64,000 bases of DNA from Candidatus Fibrimonadaceae bacterium (GCA_031281275.1 JAITFP010000024.1:37317-101316), one strand, 5' to 3'. Counted from the first letter of the stretch, positions 24,235-32,039 are shown. Made by a program: numbers and translations. The notes: generated from the sequence alone by a model not told the origin.

Positions 24235-24488
24235 AAAAACAGAGTAACGTGCAGGGAAAGGACAGAGTTGGGGTGGATTGGTTTATGCTTTTTGGGGAAC
24301 CTTATATGGAACTTAGGGAACATGGTACTATTGAAGAAAAGGTTGCTGTGTTTAATGACCTTATGGACTCTGGAATGAAGGGGCAAGAGCCGAAACATCC
24401 TTTGAATAAAAAGAACTGGGAGTTAATGCTCTCCGAGTTGAAAGAAAGGGGAATGGCTCTGGGAGACATTTGGGAGATTAAAGGGTGA
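24231..24488 (+). CDS. DUF6291-like small protein
   Basis: This 85-aa protein is a compact single-domain version of the N-terminal domain of the replisome-organiser-like protein at 21576: both carry W..L...........GTIEEK.AV..D......QEPK..LNK. It lacks the C-terminal helicase-loading tail, so it could compete with or regulate the longer protein (inference). It overlaps the repressor by 4 bp. Confidence 0.6.
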   Translation: MKKQSNVQGKDRVGVDWFMLFGEPYMELREHGTIEEKVAVFNDLMDSGMKGQEPKHPLNKKNWELMLSELKERGMALGDIWEIKG

Positions 24489-24694
24489 GTATGTCGGATG
24501 ATTTTATGGATTCAAATATGTATTCCAATCTTGAATGCGAGATTGAGGATTTGGAAGGTGTTGTGAAGCATTTGGCAGTGGCACTTGGAAAGGTTAGGGA
24601 ATTATTGAAAGAAAAGAAAAAGGTGCGTGATTATTGGGCTGAGAAGCTTTTCAGCCAGAATAAGGCTTGGTTGGCTAGGAATGGTAGGGGGTGA
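24485..24694 (+). CDS. Small coiled-coil prophage protein
   Basis: This 69-aa protein starts at a GTG overlapping the previous stop (an ATG at 24491 is an alternative). It is acidic at the N-terminus with a leucine-rich coiled coil (LEDLEGVVKHLAVAL-type) and a basic C-terminus. No family is recognised. Confidence 0.5.
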   Translation: MSMSDDFMDSNMYSNLECEIEDLEGVVKHLAVALGKVRELLKEKKKVRDYWAEKLFSQNKAWLARNGRG

Positions 24695-24697
24695 TGT

Positions 24698-25021
24698 ATG
24701 GCTAAAATCAAACTTACGCCTGATTCTGCAGTTGTGAAACTGACTGGGATATTGAATACTCTGGATTATTTGTCTAGCCAAGCAAGCGATGTTGTGGCGG
24801 AGCAACTAGTTTGTGAAGATAAAACCGACTTGGACGTGATAAAACAAAATCTTGCTACTGTGCGAGCAAATATAAAATCTGCGGATATGACGATAAAAAG
24901 AACGTCAATAAGGATACCTGACGGGTATGTTGATTCTTTTAAAGAGTATCAGGAGCAAAAGGGGTTTATGGATAATGAGGTTATGAGTGATTTAGAATTT
25001 AGCAAGGGTAAGATAGAATAG
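24698..25021 (+). CDS. Prophage protein, unknown
   Basis: This 107-aa helical protein has its start 3 nt after the previous stop with GGGGGTGATGT upstream. The C-terminus includes RIPDGYVDSFKEYQ, reminiscent of short RHH-type 'IPDG.vd.fk' segments. Function unknown. Confidence 0.5.
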   Translation: MAKIKLTPDSAVVKLTGILNTLDYLSSQASDVVAEQLVCEDKTDLDVIKQNLATVRANIKSADMTIKRTSIRIPDGYVDSFKEYQEQKGFMDNEVMSDLEFSKGKIE

Positions 25022-25027
25022 GTAAGA

Positions 25028-25222
25028 ATGGATAAAGAAGTCATTGTGGCGATTGTCGGTGCTGTCGGTGCTATAATAGCGGCTGGTGTCACTGGCTTTT
25101 TCGCAGGCAGGGCAAAAACACCTAAAAGCGAAGATGTAAAAATCACTATAAATATTGAAAGGTTGTACACGCAAAAATTATTTGAGCAAAAGGGGAGAAA
25201 GAAAAATGACCAAAGGCGATAA
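25028..25222 (+). CDS. Small single-pass membrane protein
   Basis: This 64-aa protein has one hydrophobic, Gly/Ala-rich transmembrane helix (residues about 5-27, with IVGAVGAIIAAGV) and a basic cytoplasmic tail. It overlaps the next gene by 17 bp. Small membrane proteins in a lysogeny-side operon often act in superinfection exclusion; that is inference. Confidence 0.5.
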   Translation: MDKEVIVAIVGAVGAIIAAGVTGFFAGRAKTPKSEDVKITINIERLYTQKLFEQKGRKKNDQRR

Positions 25223-25538
25223 AATAACGCTGCTTGCTGATTTGGCATTCAAAGTAAATCACCTAGCGGAAAGTTTCAGCGAAAGCGAAGAAGCTATAAG
25301 AAAAGCAATAAAGGAAGAAAGCCTGCTAGAGTTTTTGCACAAGCAAAGGGACAAAGACAAGCCTAGTTTGATAAATGATTTCAGCTATTACACGAAAGAG
25401 CAAAAGAGCTATCTTAATGATATGCTTGAAAACGTGGACAACTGCTATATCAAGGAGGACTGCGGTGTGGAAAGCAACGGTTATAATTTGCTTGTTGCGT
25501 TTGCACTAATGGGCATACAGACGGAGTGTAGTGAATGA
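25206..25538 (+). CDS. Prophage protein, paralogue of the gene at 23148
   Basis: This 110-aa protein starts at the ATG 25206 after AGGGGAGAAAG. It shares LADLAFKVNHLA, L.EFLHK, INDF.YYT.EQK and C...EDCGV..NGYN with the protein on the minus strand at 23148. All-helical, function unknown. The mirrored placement about the repressor suggests duplication of a small module. Confidence 0.65.
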   Translation: MTKGDKITLLADLAFKVNHLAESFSESEEAIRKAIKEESLLEFLHKQRDKDKPSLINDFSYYTKEQKSYLNDMLENVDNCYIKEDCGVESNGYNLLVAFALMGIQTECSE

Positions 25539-25568
25539 GTTTTTTGTATATTACCAGTGGAGGCTTTA

Positions 25569-25835
25569 ATGGAAAGCATTTGGGGAATGATTTTGAATAT
25601 GGAAAATGGGCGTATGCTTGCCCTTGCTGTGTTGGGGTATTTTGGCTACGTGAAGCTGACCGAGCGTATCGAAAAGAAAATTGACGAAAAGCTGGTGGCA
25701 TTCCACACAATGCTTAAAACCAACGATTTCGCCCATCTTAACCAAACAATAGAGGCTCTCACATTCACGCTTGAAAAGAATGGATTTCTCGATAAAGAGG
25801 ATAAAAAGTATATAGATACCCGGCTTGATAGGTAG
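25569..25835 (+). CDS. Small membrane/coiled-coil protein
   Basis: This 88-aa protein starts at the ATG preceded by TGGAGG (6-nt spacing). It has one hydrophobic segment (about residues 15-28), then a coiled coil (LTERIEKKIDEKLVAFHTML and following). The layout is holin-accessory or DUF1640-like. Function unknown. Confidence 0.5.
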   Translation: MESIWGMILNMENGRMLALAVLGYFGYVKLTERIEKKIDEKLVAFHTMLKTNDFAHLNQTIEALTFTLEKNGFLDKEDKKYIDTRLDR

Positions 25836-25850
25836 GTGGGTTGTTTGGCA

Positions 25851-25877
25851 GAGCTGGCATAGCAGGCTCGTTTATTT
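25851..25877 (+). terminator. Possible terminator of the repressor operon
   Basis: GAGCTG-GCATAG-CAGGCTC forms an imperfect hairpin (one bulge) followed by GTTTATTT, 15 nt after the stop at 25835. It is a modest candidate. Confidence 0.35.
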
Positions 25878-25904
25878 GACATTCTTAAAATTTTTTACTA
25901 TATT
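25876..25904 (+). promoter_or_regulatory. Consensus sigma-70-type promoter
   Basis: TTGACA (25876-25881), an exact 17-bp spacer and TATATT (25899-25904) inside a TTTTACTATATT box. It fires rightward, antisense through the MuF_C gene, whose stop codon overlaps the -10 element, and towards the terminase genes. It could be the late-operon promoter, an antisense control of the MuF_C gene, or both. Confidence 0.7.
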
Positions 25905-26505
25905 ATGACTGGAGACTGTCGTCACGTCCCCGGGGCGTCTGGGGTTGGCAGGCAGCCTCCATTTTTTCATCATTCAAATACAACGCCTTTCCTTGGCTTA
26001 TCCAATTTTCCCACTCAGAAAAGTCTTTTGGAAATATGGTTCTAATGCTGTTAATGTTTAATTTTTTCCCGTTAATTTCAGGGTTTAACGCGATTCCCAC
26101 CAAAATGTTTTTATTCTTTGCTTTGATTTCCGTTATGACATTCACTGCTTTTGTTTTGTCCCCATAAGAGAACACTGCTATCGGATCGTTTATTGCTTTT
26201 GGCAAGTTATTCAATTCTGCAATGTTGAAAGGATGCCTGTAATTTTCGCTTGCTTTTTCTGCCAGCCTCATAGAGTTCAATTCAATCGGCAGGTTGGGCA
26301 AGCCAGCAAATAGCAGGTTGTCTCCTGGGTATCCCAAGCCATAAATATGCCCTTTCGGCAGGGTTCCGTCTATCTGCATCTGCAATTCGCTATTGAACCG
26401 GTTATTCGTTTCCTCTAAATCCATTTGCGCAACGGTAGAAAAACAAGGCGAGATTTGCAATTCTAAAGCCCTTTCTAGCCACTTTAACCGCTCGGTTGCC
26501 CTCAA
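25903..26505 (-). CDS. Orphan MuF_C-domain protein (possible remnant or cargo)
   Basis: This 200-aa protein matches the phage MuF C-terminal domain: GLPNLPIEL near residue 69, LNNLPKAINDPIAVF, VNVITEIKAKNKNI, a strand ending LNINSIRTIFPKD and W..WI..GKALYLND. Such domains normally end long MuF or polyvalent phage proteins. Here it stands alone on the strand opposite the late genes. The start is a TTG at 26505. Upstream the same frame reads through a plausible protein-like segment (AIRGFGRFA) but is closed by a TAG, so this may be the tail of a decayed longer gene. The function of the domain is unsettled. Confidence 0.6.
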   Translation of the reverse strand: MRATERLKWLERALELQISPCFSTVAQMDLEETNNRFNSELQMQIDGTLPKGHIYGLGYPGDNLLFAGLPNLPIELNSMRLAEKASENYRHPFNIAELNNLPKAINDPIAVFSYGDKTKAVNVITEIKAKNKNILVGIALNPEINGKKLNINSIRTIFPKDFSEWENWISQGKALYLNDEKMEAACQPQTPRGRDDSLQS

Positions 26506-26595
26506 CCACTATGCAAACCTTCCAAAGCCTCTAATCGCAAGATTTTCGGGGTATGCCTTCCGCTCTTTGCTAAATTTACAACTGCGTAACTATAT

Positions 26596-26611
26596 CCGCG
26601 TGCGCACGCGG
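26596..26611. repeat. 16-bp perfect GC palindrome
   Basis: CCGCGTGCGCACGCGG is a perfect inverted repeat in an otherwise AT-rich region. Confidence 0.85.
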
Positions 26612-26615
26612 GCGG

Positions 26616-26640
26616 ATAAATAAATAAATAAATAAATAAT
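26616..26640. repeat. ATAA tandem repeat
   Basis: Six consecutive ATAA units follow the GC palindrome after 4 nt. An AT-rich unwinding-type or slippage-prone tract. Confidence 0.85.
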
Positions 26641-26660
26641 GAAATTATAGGAATAATTTC
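26641..26660. repeat. Inverted repeat GAAATTAT-AGGA-ATAATTTC
   Basis: Perfect 8-bp arms with a 4-nt loop, directly after the ATAA tract. A further GGATTTTT/AAAAATCC inverted repeat follows at 26667-26686. Confidence 0.75.
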
Positions 26661-26907
26661 TTTTATGGATTTTTAAGAAAAAATCCTTCTTACGCAGAAT
26701 GATTTTTTTTAAAAAAAATAGAACAGCTTTGCTGGCGAAACGCACAGAACTCTATACAAATTATTAAAAAACAAAGAGAAAAGCTACCGAACCCGATATT
26801 TTCGGGGTTTGTTCGGGCTTCGCCTGCCAAAAATGTGCGGATTTCTGCATTTATCTTTGAGAATTTGAAACGAGCTGGAACCGCAGGCTCTCGGTTTTTG
26901 TTTTGAA

Positions 26908-26918
26908 TTTTCTATATT
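26908..26918 (+). promoter_or_regulatory. Promoter -10 box (TTTTCTATATT)
   Basis: The box ends 6 nt before an ATG (26925) that opens a 7-codon frame (MNRRSFR, stop at 26948) overlapping a terminator hairpin. It may start a short attenuated leader ahead of the terminase operon. Confidence 0.45.
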
Positions 26919-26946
26919 GCTTTTATGAACCGTAGGAGTTTTCGTT

Positions 26947-26966
26947 GAGGTTCGCACCTCGTTTTT
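26947..26966 (+). terminator. Intrinsic terminator or attenuator
   Basis: GAGGT-TCGC-ACCTC hairpin followed by GTTTTT. It lies only about 25 nt after the predicted transcription start from the 26908 box, and its 5' arm overlaps the stop of the 7-codon frame. Confidence 0.55.
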
Positions 26967-27129
26967 CGTTAGGAAAGAAAATCAAGGAAAGGTCTAAATT
27001 TCAATATATAAAAGTTGGCAATTTTCTATTGTGCCCGATAGTTCTCGGCTTCATTTTGGTGTCCCATTCAAATCACACAGATTTCACACATGAAAGTGCC
27101 CAAAAAACGGCATTTTCTGGGGGGATTGA

Positions 27130-27537
27130 ATGAGGAAAATATCGGAACAGGAAATTAAATTTGCGGAGAACTTTATCAAAACTGGTGGCAACATTGCCCA
27201 AGCTGCCATCCTCGCAGGATACAGCAAAAAGAATGCGTCAAGTTCAGGCAATCGGGTTAGTCGCTATCCCAGAGTGCAAGCCAAGATTAAAGAACTTCAA
27301 ACGCAAATAAAAGAAAATGAAGGCTATTCAAAGCCCAAGATGATACGCGAACTAGAAGAGCTTATTGCAAAAGCCAATTCGGGAGCTTACCCAAACTATG
27401 CGGCAGTACTCAAAGCAAAGGAAATGCTGTGCAAGATACTTGGCTATTTTGCTCCTGACACGCAAGTGAACAACTTTGTCGGGTCTTTTGTAGAATTGAA
27501 AAAAGAGGTGCAAAAGGGGGAAGATTTTGAGCAATAA
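27130..27537 (+). CDS. Terminase small subunit
   Basis: This 135-aa protein belongs to the Terminase_2 family: EQEIKFAENFIKTGGNIAQAAILAGYS forms the N-terminal helix-turn-helix, followed by ASSSGNRVSRYPRVQAKI and a helical oligomerisation region. It recognises phage DNA and delivers it to the large subunit. Shine-Dalgarno GGGGGGATT. It overlaps the large subunit by 11 bp and corresponds to P22 gene 3 in order. Confidence 0.92.
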   Translation: MRKISEQEIKFAENFIKTGGNIAQAAILAGYSKKNASSSGNRVSRYPRVQAKIKELQTQIKENEGYSKPKMIRELEELIAKANSGAYPNYAAVLKAKEMLCKILGYFAPDTQVNNFVGSFVELKKEVQKGEDFEQ

Positions 27538-28927
27538 GGAAAAAGCAAAAGTCCGCATGAGCAAAGGAGCCTATAAAGAGCTTCTCCGAATGTATGGGGA
27601 GAACCCTGTTTTGTTTATGCGTGAAGTTTGCGGCATGGAGCCTTTCGCATGGCAGGTGCGGTTTTTGGAGGCTTTGCAAGGCTCAAAGTTTATCGTGCGC
27701 CCATCGGGGCACGGAACTGGTAAAACAACCATAACAGCTGTTGCTATGCTGTGGATGCTGCTTGTCTGGGAAGACTGCCACATACATGCCACATCGGCAA
27801 CCTATGACCAGCTCAAAGGCATTTTATGGAACCAGTTCAAACAGATAGTTTTTAACTCGGCAATTTCCGAATGGCTTGAAATAGACGAAAGCAAAGCGGT
27901 AAATAAGGCTTTCCCTAACCATTGGGCAAAGCCGCAGGCATGGAGCAAGGACAAGCCGCAGGCGTGGGCTGGTGAGCATTGCAAACATCCTATTGGCGTT
28001 TTTGACGAATGCTCGGACATTGACGATGCGATTTATGAGGCTTGGTCTGGGAGTGCATACCATGAGGGCAGCAGGACGATACTGCTGGGGCAGCCTAGAC
28101 GCAAAGAGGGAATGCTTTTCAAAGCATCGCAAAATGATAGATACAACGTTGAGCACATAAGCACCGAAGGTATTCTAGGGCAGGAGGATTTCGTAGCGGA
28201 AGCTGCCGCGAGCTACGGTGAGGATAGCGACTACTACCGCATCCGCGTATTGGGATTGTTCCCGCGTTCTGACAACTCCTGCATGTTCCCCAACGCTACT
28301 CTAAAAAAGATTGAGGATTGCGAGGTTAAGGGAGTGCCAGTTGCTGGGCTTGATTTGGCAGGGAGTGGGGGCGACAACACTATTTTGGTAATCCGCAGAG
28401 ACAATGTGGTTATCGGCATACATCAGTTTGATTTTGACGAAGATGTGCTGCTTACAAAGACACGCGAGGTTATACTTGACACGCTCAAACGGTATGGCTG
28501 CAAAGCCTTGGCGATGGACACTAACGGGCTTGGCGATGGGCTTGGCAAGTTCCTGCGAGAGGTTCCCGATTTTGAGCTTTTGCCAGTTGTGGGAAGCAAG
28601 AAAGCAAGGAATGAATCCAAATACCACAACAGGCGCTCGGAGGCTTATGGCAGGCTCGCAGAGCTATGGCCCGATTTGCAATTCCTTAACGGCGGAGTCA
28701 ACTATGATGACCTGCGGAAGATTGCAACACAACTTTCAGCGACTAGGCAATTTTTTGACAAAGATATGAGGATTCAGGTTTTGGAAAAGAAGGACATTAA
28801 AAAGGAACTCAAAGGCGAAAGCCCGGATTACGCCGATGCACTGGCATACTCGGCGATGCTGAAAATCACTGAGCATAGGGCAGAGGAAAATATTGAGTAT
28901 CCAGGCACAAGGAGTAGGTACGCATAG
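27527..28927 (+). CDS. Terminase large subunit
   Basis: This 466-aa ATPase-nuclease packages the genome. Walker A is GHGTGKTT (61-68) and Walker B is GVFDEC (157-162). The C-terminal RNase H-type nuclease has acidic residues in GLDLAG, AMDTNG and SPDYADAL. A TTG start at 27527 is supported by AGGGGGA upstream; an in-frame ATG at 27557 is an alternative. It corresponds to P22 gene 2 in order. Confidence 0.95.
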   Translation: MSNKEKAKVRMSKGAYKELLRMYGENPVLFMREVCGMEPFAWQVRFLEALQGSKFIVRPSGHGTGKTTITAVAMLWMLLVWEDCHIHATSATYDQLKGILWNQFKQIVFNSAISEWLEIDESKAVNKAFPNHWAKPQAWSKDKPQAWAGEHCKHPIGVFDECSDIDDAIYEAWSGSAYHEGSRTILLGQPRRKEGMLFKASQNDRYNVEHISTEGILGQEDFVAEAAASYGEDSDYYRIRVLGLFPRSDNSCMFPNATLKKIEDCEVKGVPVAGLDLAGSGGDNTILVIRRDNVVIGIHQFDFDEDVLLTKTREVILDTLKRYGCKALAMDTNGLGDGLGKFLREVPDFELLPVVGSKKARNESKYHNRRSEAYGRLAELWPDLQFLNGGVNYDDLRKIATQLSATRQFFDKDMRIQVLEKKDIKKELKGESPDYADALAYSAMLKITEHRAEENIEYPGTRSRYA

Positions 28928-28935
28928 GAGGTTTT

Positions 28936-29082
28936 ATGGAATTTTCGGTTGGGATAAAAGGGCAGCAAATTTTTTCGGTGGCGTTGAGGAAAGACAAGCC
29001 GCAGAACTTTGCTGATTATGAAATGATTTTGAAGGAACTGGCTTTGCTTCGCAAAACTATGGAAGAACTTTTGGGGGATTAG
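28936..29082 (+). CDS. Small protein between terminase and portal
   Basis: This 48-aa open frame has a good Shine-Dalgarno (TAGGAGG, 6 nt before the ATG) and sits tightly between terminase and portal genes. The sequence begins MEFSVGIKGQQIF and ends in a charged helix (ELALLRKTMEELLGD). Function unknown. Confidence 0.65.
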   Translation: MEFSVGIKGQQIFSVALRKDKPQNFADYEMILKELALLRKTMEELLGD

Positions 29083-29085
29083 GCA

Positions 29086-30747
29086 ATGAAAGAGAATGGT
29101 CAACTGAATGAGGTGCTGGACTTCATCAAGCGCAACAAGGAAAGCTACAACTCCGCGCTCAAAGACAAGAAGATAATTGACAACTATGTTTCGGGAAACG
29201 GTTTCTCGGCGGAAGCCCTCAAAGTTTTTGAGGGAGATTCCAACGGCTCTGAGCGTGTCCGTGCCAAGGTGAATGCAAAGTTCATTTCTGGGTACGTAAA
29301 CCAGCTTAAAGGTCTTTTGATTGCCAATAAGTTTGATTTAGGGGGGGACACCCCACCGTCCGGGCTTGTGGCGGCATTAAACAATTCCGCGCTATCAGCT
29401 CTCGGTGAATGCCTCAACTATGGCGAAGGCTTTATTTACATTGACGGCGACACCTTCAAGCCTGTGAGCAGGCAGAGCATAATCACTGCCAAATGCGACA
29501 GCGATGACCTTTCCGACTGCAAAGAGGCTGTTATAATTTCCACAAAGCAGATGGACAGCGAAATGCCTCAGGACTCTCAGCTGGTCAAAGAGATGTCCAT
29601 TGACAGCAATGCCGTTTTTGGCACCGACAAGCACACAGCGATAAAGGCATATCACTACAAATTGAAAAACGGTAGGCTTGTGCTTAGAGTGTTCACGAAT
29701 GATATTTTGGAGGATGAACTTATTTATGCGAGCGAGTTTTTACCCATAAGCCGTGCGGTGTGCGAAAAGGTTTTGGACGGCAGCAAGATAGTCAATCGGG
29801 GGCTATACATTGGAATACGCGACTTGCTGGACCAGCTATCGCTTGACTATTCCGTTATCCGCTCGAAAGTTTCCAACAACCCAGATGCCTTTGCAATGCT
29901 TGACAAACGCTCTACGGCGGACAAAACAGTGGCTGCTGCCTGGGATGCACCTTTTGGTCGCTCGGTGCTGCCCTACATTGGATCGGTGCGAGGCATTGAG
30001 GGAGAAAGGGAAGAAATCCCGCCTCCGACTATTTTGAACGTGCCTTTCAATATTGAAAGCCTGCATCAGGATATCGGGCTTGTGAAAAGCGACATACAAA
30101 ACATACTGGGCTTCAACTATGCGGCAGAGGAAAACAGGGGCAACGAAACATTGGAAGCCGCTTTGCTACGCCGCGACAATTCATACAATTCAAAGGTTGC
30201 ATACATTGAGCCAGTAGCGCAAGCGGTTGCACAAATCGTTAAGGCATACAACGGTTTGCTTAACACAAATTACGATGTTGTGAACAAGGTGTTCATGAAA
30301 GTGGAGCGAGACGAAAAGCTCCGCAAGATTATAGCAATTGCCCAGAATCCTCAGAAAGGCTACGAGGCTCTGCTTGCGAAATATGCAGGGTTCAACGAGG
30401 AAGAAGCGGCAGAGATAGCGCAGGCTTCCGGTGCTGCCCAGATGCTTGCCCAAACACAGCAGATAATGGCAGACAACCAGCGGCTAGCGGCAGACAATGA
30501 GCATTTGCAAATGGAGCTTATGAATTACAGGCTGGACACTGAAAAGACTGTGGAGAGCAACAAGATTAGGGCTTCAGTTGAACTTAATAAAGCGATGCTG
30601 CAATTCCAGTCCAGAATGGCGGATATTGCGACGAAGAACAAGGATATTGCGAATAAGTATGAGCTGGAAATGCTCAAACTGATAAAGGAGGCGGAAAGCG
30701 AGATAGCCGCCGTAGTTGAACCACAGATAAGCCAGGAGGCAACATGA
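29086..30747 (+). CDS. Portal protein (P22-like)
   Basis: This 553-aa protein fits portal size and position after the terminase. Central features are YGEGFIYIDGD, the long stem helix region KIVNRGLYIGIRDLLDQLSLDY, and EENRGNETLEAALLRRDNSYNSK, a pattern seen in podovirus portals. The C-terminal 120 residues form a long charged coiled coil, as in the P22 portal barrel. It forms the dodecameric vertex for DNA packaging and tail attachment. It overlaps the scaffold gene by 4 bp. Confidence 0.85.
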   Translation: MKENGQLNEVLDFIKRNKESYNSALKDKKIIDNYVSGNGFSAEALKVFEGDSNGSERVRAKVNAKFISGYVNQLKGLLIANKFDLGGDTPPSGLVAALNNSALSALGECLNYGEGFIYIDGDTFKPVSRQSIITAKCDSDDLSDCKEAVIISTKQMDSEMPQDSQLVKEMSIDSNAVFGTDKHTAIKAYHYKLKNGRLVLRVFTNDILEDELIYASEFLPISRAVCEKVLDGSKIVNRGLYIGIRDLLDQLSLDYSVIRSKVSNNPDAFAMLDKRSTADKTVAAAWDAPFGRSVLPYIGSVRGIEGEREEIPPPTILNVPFNIESLHQDIGLVKSDIQNILGFNYAAEENRGNETLEAALLRRDNSYNSKVAYIEPVAQAVAQIVKAYNGLLNTNYDVVNKVFMKVERDEKLRKIIAIAQNPQKGYEALLAKYAGFNEEEAAEIAQASGAAQMLAQTQQIMADNQRLAADNEHLQMELMNYRLDTEKTVESNKIRASVELNKAMLQFQSRMADIATKNKDIANKYELEMLKLIKEAESEIAAVVEPQISQEAT

Positions 30748-31547
30748 CGACAGATAAAGAAAGCGAGGGGCTTACCCCAGAGCTTGCGGCAAAAGGACAT
30801 TGGAACGAGACGGCACCACAGCCACCGGAGCCAACAAAAAAGGAACCTGAACCACCGAAGGAGCCGGAGCAACCGAAGCCGGAGCCACAAAAAGAGGAAC
30901 CGGCAAAGGAACCGGAGAAACCATCGGCGGAGGATGATAAACTTAGCAGGCGCAAAGCAAGGGTTAACGCTCTCATCGCAAAACGTGATGCCACGCTTGC
31001 CAAGCTGAAAATAGCAGGAGATGACAAATCGCTTGAAGCTGTGCACAAGGCAAGGCTGGAAGAACAAGAAGCGGAAGCAATAGAGGCTATTGAAGATGCT
31101 CAAAAAGAATACGAGGCTAATTTTAAAGAAGCCTTCCCTGATGAAAAAATTAGGGAGCGTTTGTTTCAGTATGCGGAAAAATACAGTCCAAAGATTATTG
31201 AAAATGACAATGATTTTGCCGAGTGGTGGGTTGAATACCCGCACCACTTTGAGACAATGAACTCGCTTTACAGCTACTTTGCGGAAGATGGACCAGCCGC
31301 TTTGGAGAAGTTCTTGAACAACACGACTTTTGACAAAAAGGAGATAGTGGAGGCTATTTGGAACAATCTATCAAACCCGAAGCCTGCGGAAGCGGCGAAG
31401 CCTGAAACGCCTCCAAAGCCAGACACTGCCAACGGCACACCGCTTCCAAAGGTGGAGGGCGACAGCCCAAAGCCATCTGCCAGCGATGATATGCAGGCAA
31501 TTTATGACCAAAATAGGGCAAACTATTTGCGAAGCATTGGGAAGTAG
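30744..31547 (+). CDS. Scaffolding-like protein
   Basis: This 267-aa protein begins with a low-complexity Pro/Glu/Lys region (residues about 25-65, repeated EP.PK.PE). A long charged helix (about 70-130) follows, then a more globular segment. Position between portal and coat genes matches P22 gene 8. Very hydrophilic composition and lack of motifs fit internal scaffolding proteins. Assignment is by position and composition. Confidence 0.65.
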   Translation: MTTDKESEGLTPELAAKGHWNETAPQPPEPTKKEPEPPKEPEQPKPEPQKEEPAKEPEKPSAEDDKLSRRKARVNALIAKRDATLAKLKIAGDDKSLEAVHKARLEEQEAEAIEAIEDAQKEYEANFKEAFPDEKIRERLFQYAEKYSPKIIENDNDFAEWWVEYPHHFETMNSLYSYFAEDGPAALEKFLNNTTFDKKEIVEAIWNNLSNPKPAEAAKPETPPKPDTANGTPLPKVEGDSPKPSASDDMQAIYDQNRANYLRSIGK

Positions 31548-31549
31548 CT

Positions 31550-31882
31550 ATGGCGGACTGGAGAATTCCATTGGGCGTTCATTTGGCAGATTTGAAGGAT
31601 AAAACTGCGGTTCAGGACATTTCAATGCACTTGGTTAGGAATCTGCCAAAGGTTATTCCAAAAGCCCCACCACCAAAACCTGAAGAACTCACTTGGATAG
31701 ATAAGGTTATACTTTCGCCGTACGTATCAAGGTTAGTCCAAAAAGATGCTTTAGGGACGGCAAAGGAAGGAATAAATAATGTAAAGAATTTCAAGAAGGG
31801 TTTGGAATATATGAATCCAATACCTTATGACAATCTAGTTAATGAAGCAGTGAACCGATCCATTTCAAAAGGGAAAAGATAG
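31550..31882 (+). CDS. Late-region protein, unknown
   Basis: This 110-aa protein starts 2 nt after the scaffold stop and ends in a region overlapped by an opposing small open frame (31839-31997). It is basic with a Pro/Lys-rich middle (IPKAPPPKPEEL). No family is recognised. Confidence 0.55.
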   Translation: MADWRIPLGVHLADLKDKTAVQDISMHLVRNLPKVIPKAPPPKPEELTWIDKVILSPYVSRLVQKDALGTAKEGINNVKNFKKGLEYMNPIPYDNLVNEAVNRSISKGKR

Positions 31883-31997
31883 GAGGAGCAACAATATCTG
31901 CTACGGTTCGCATAGCAAGTTCCCTTTCTGCCTGCCTATGGGATTCCTCCCTTGCTTCCTCTATCTCTTTTTCTTTTTTGCTTATAAAATCTTCCAT
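31839..31997 (-). CDS. Candidate moron: small coiled-coil protein on the opposite strand
   Basis: This 52-aa open frame on the strand opposite the late operon begins MEDFISKKEKEIEEAREES, a highly charged coiled coil, and ends in a hydrophobic PPIFSLLKWIGSLL segment. An A-rich stretch with TGTATTTTA just upstream of its ATG resembles the extended -10 arrangement before 11492 and 37014. Its 3' end overlaps the 31550 gene by 44 bp. A membrane-attached product is inferred; the gene may be a lysogenic-conversion insert. Confidence 0.5.
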   Translation of the reverse strand: MEDFISKKEKEIEEAREESHRQAERELAMRTVADIVAPPIFSLLKWIGSLLH

Positions 31998-32039
31998 ACC
32001 TATAAAATACATTTTTTTTAAATTTATTTTTATTTTCTA

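Larger units (their letters stand above)
26506..27129. other. Repeat-rich non-coding region upstream of terminase
   Basis: This is 624 bp without a convincing gene. It holds a 16-bp GC palindrome (26596-26611), an ATAA tandem repeat (26616-26640), two further inverted repeats (26641-26660 and 26667-26686), a promoter box (26908-26918), a 7-codon open frame and an intrinsic terminator (26947-26966). It may include the phage replication origin or the packaging (cos/pac) site next to the small terminase. Confidence 0.6.

Noticed and set aside
25905..26050. Open frame starting directly after the 25876 promoter
   Set aside because: Antisense to the MuF_C gene, starts with no gap after the -10 (inside the untranscribed region) and has no protein-like features.
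26945..27133. 62-codon open frame before the small terminase
   Set aside because: TTG start without ribosome-binding site, overlaps the terminator hairpin, and composition is not protein-like.
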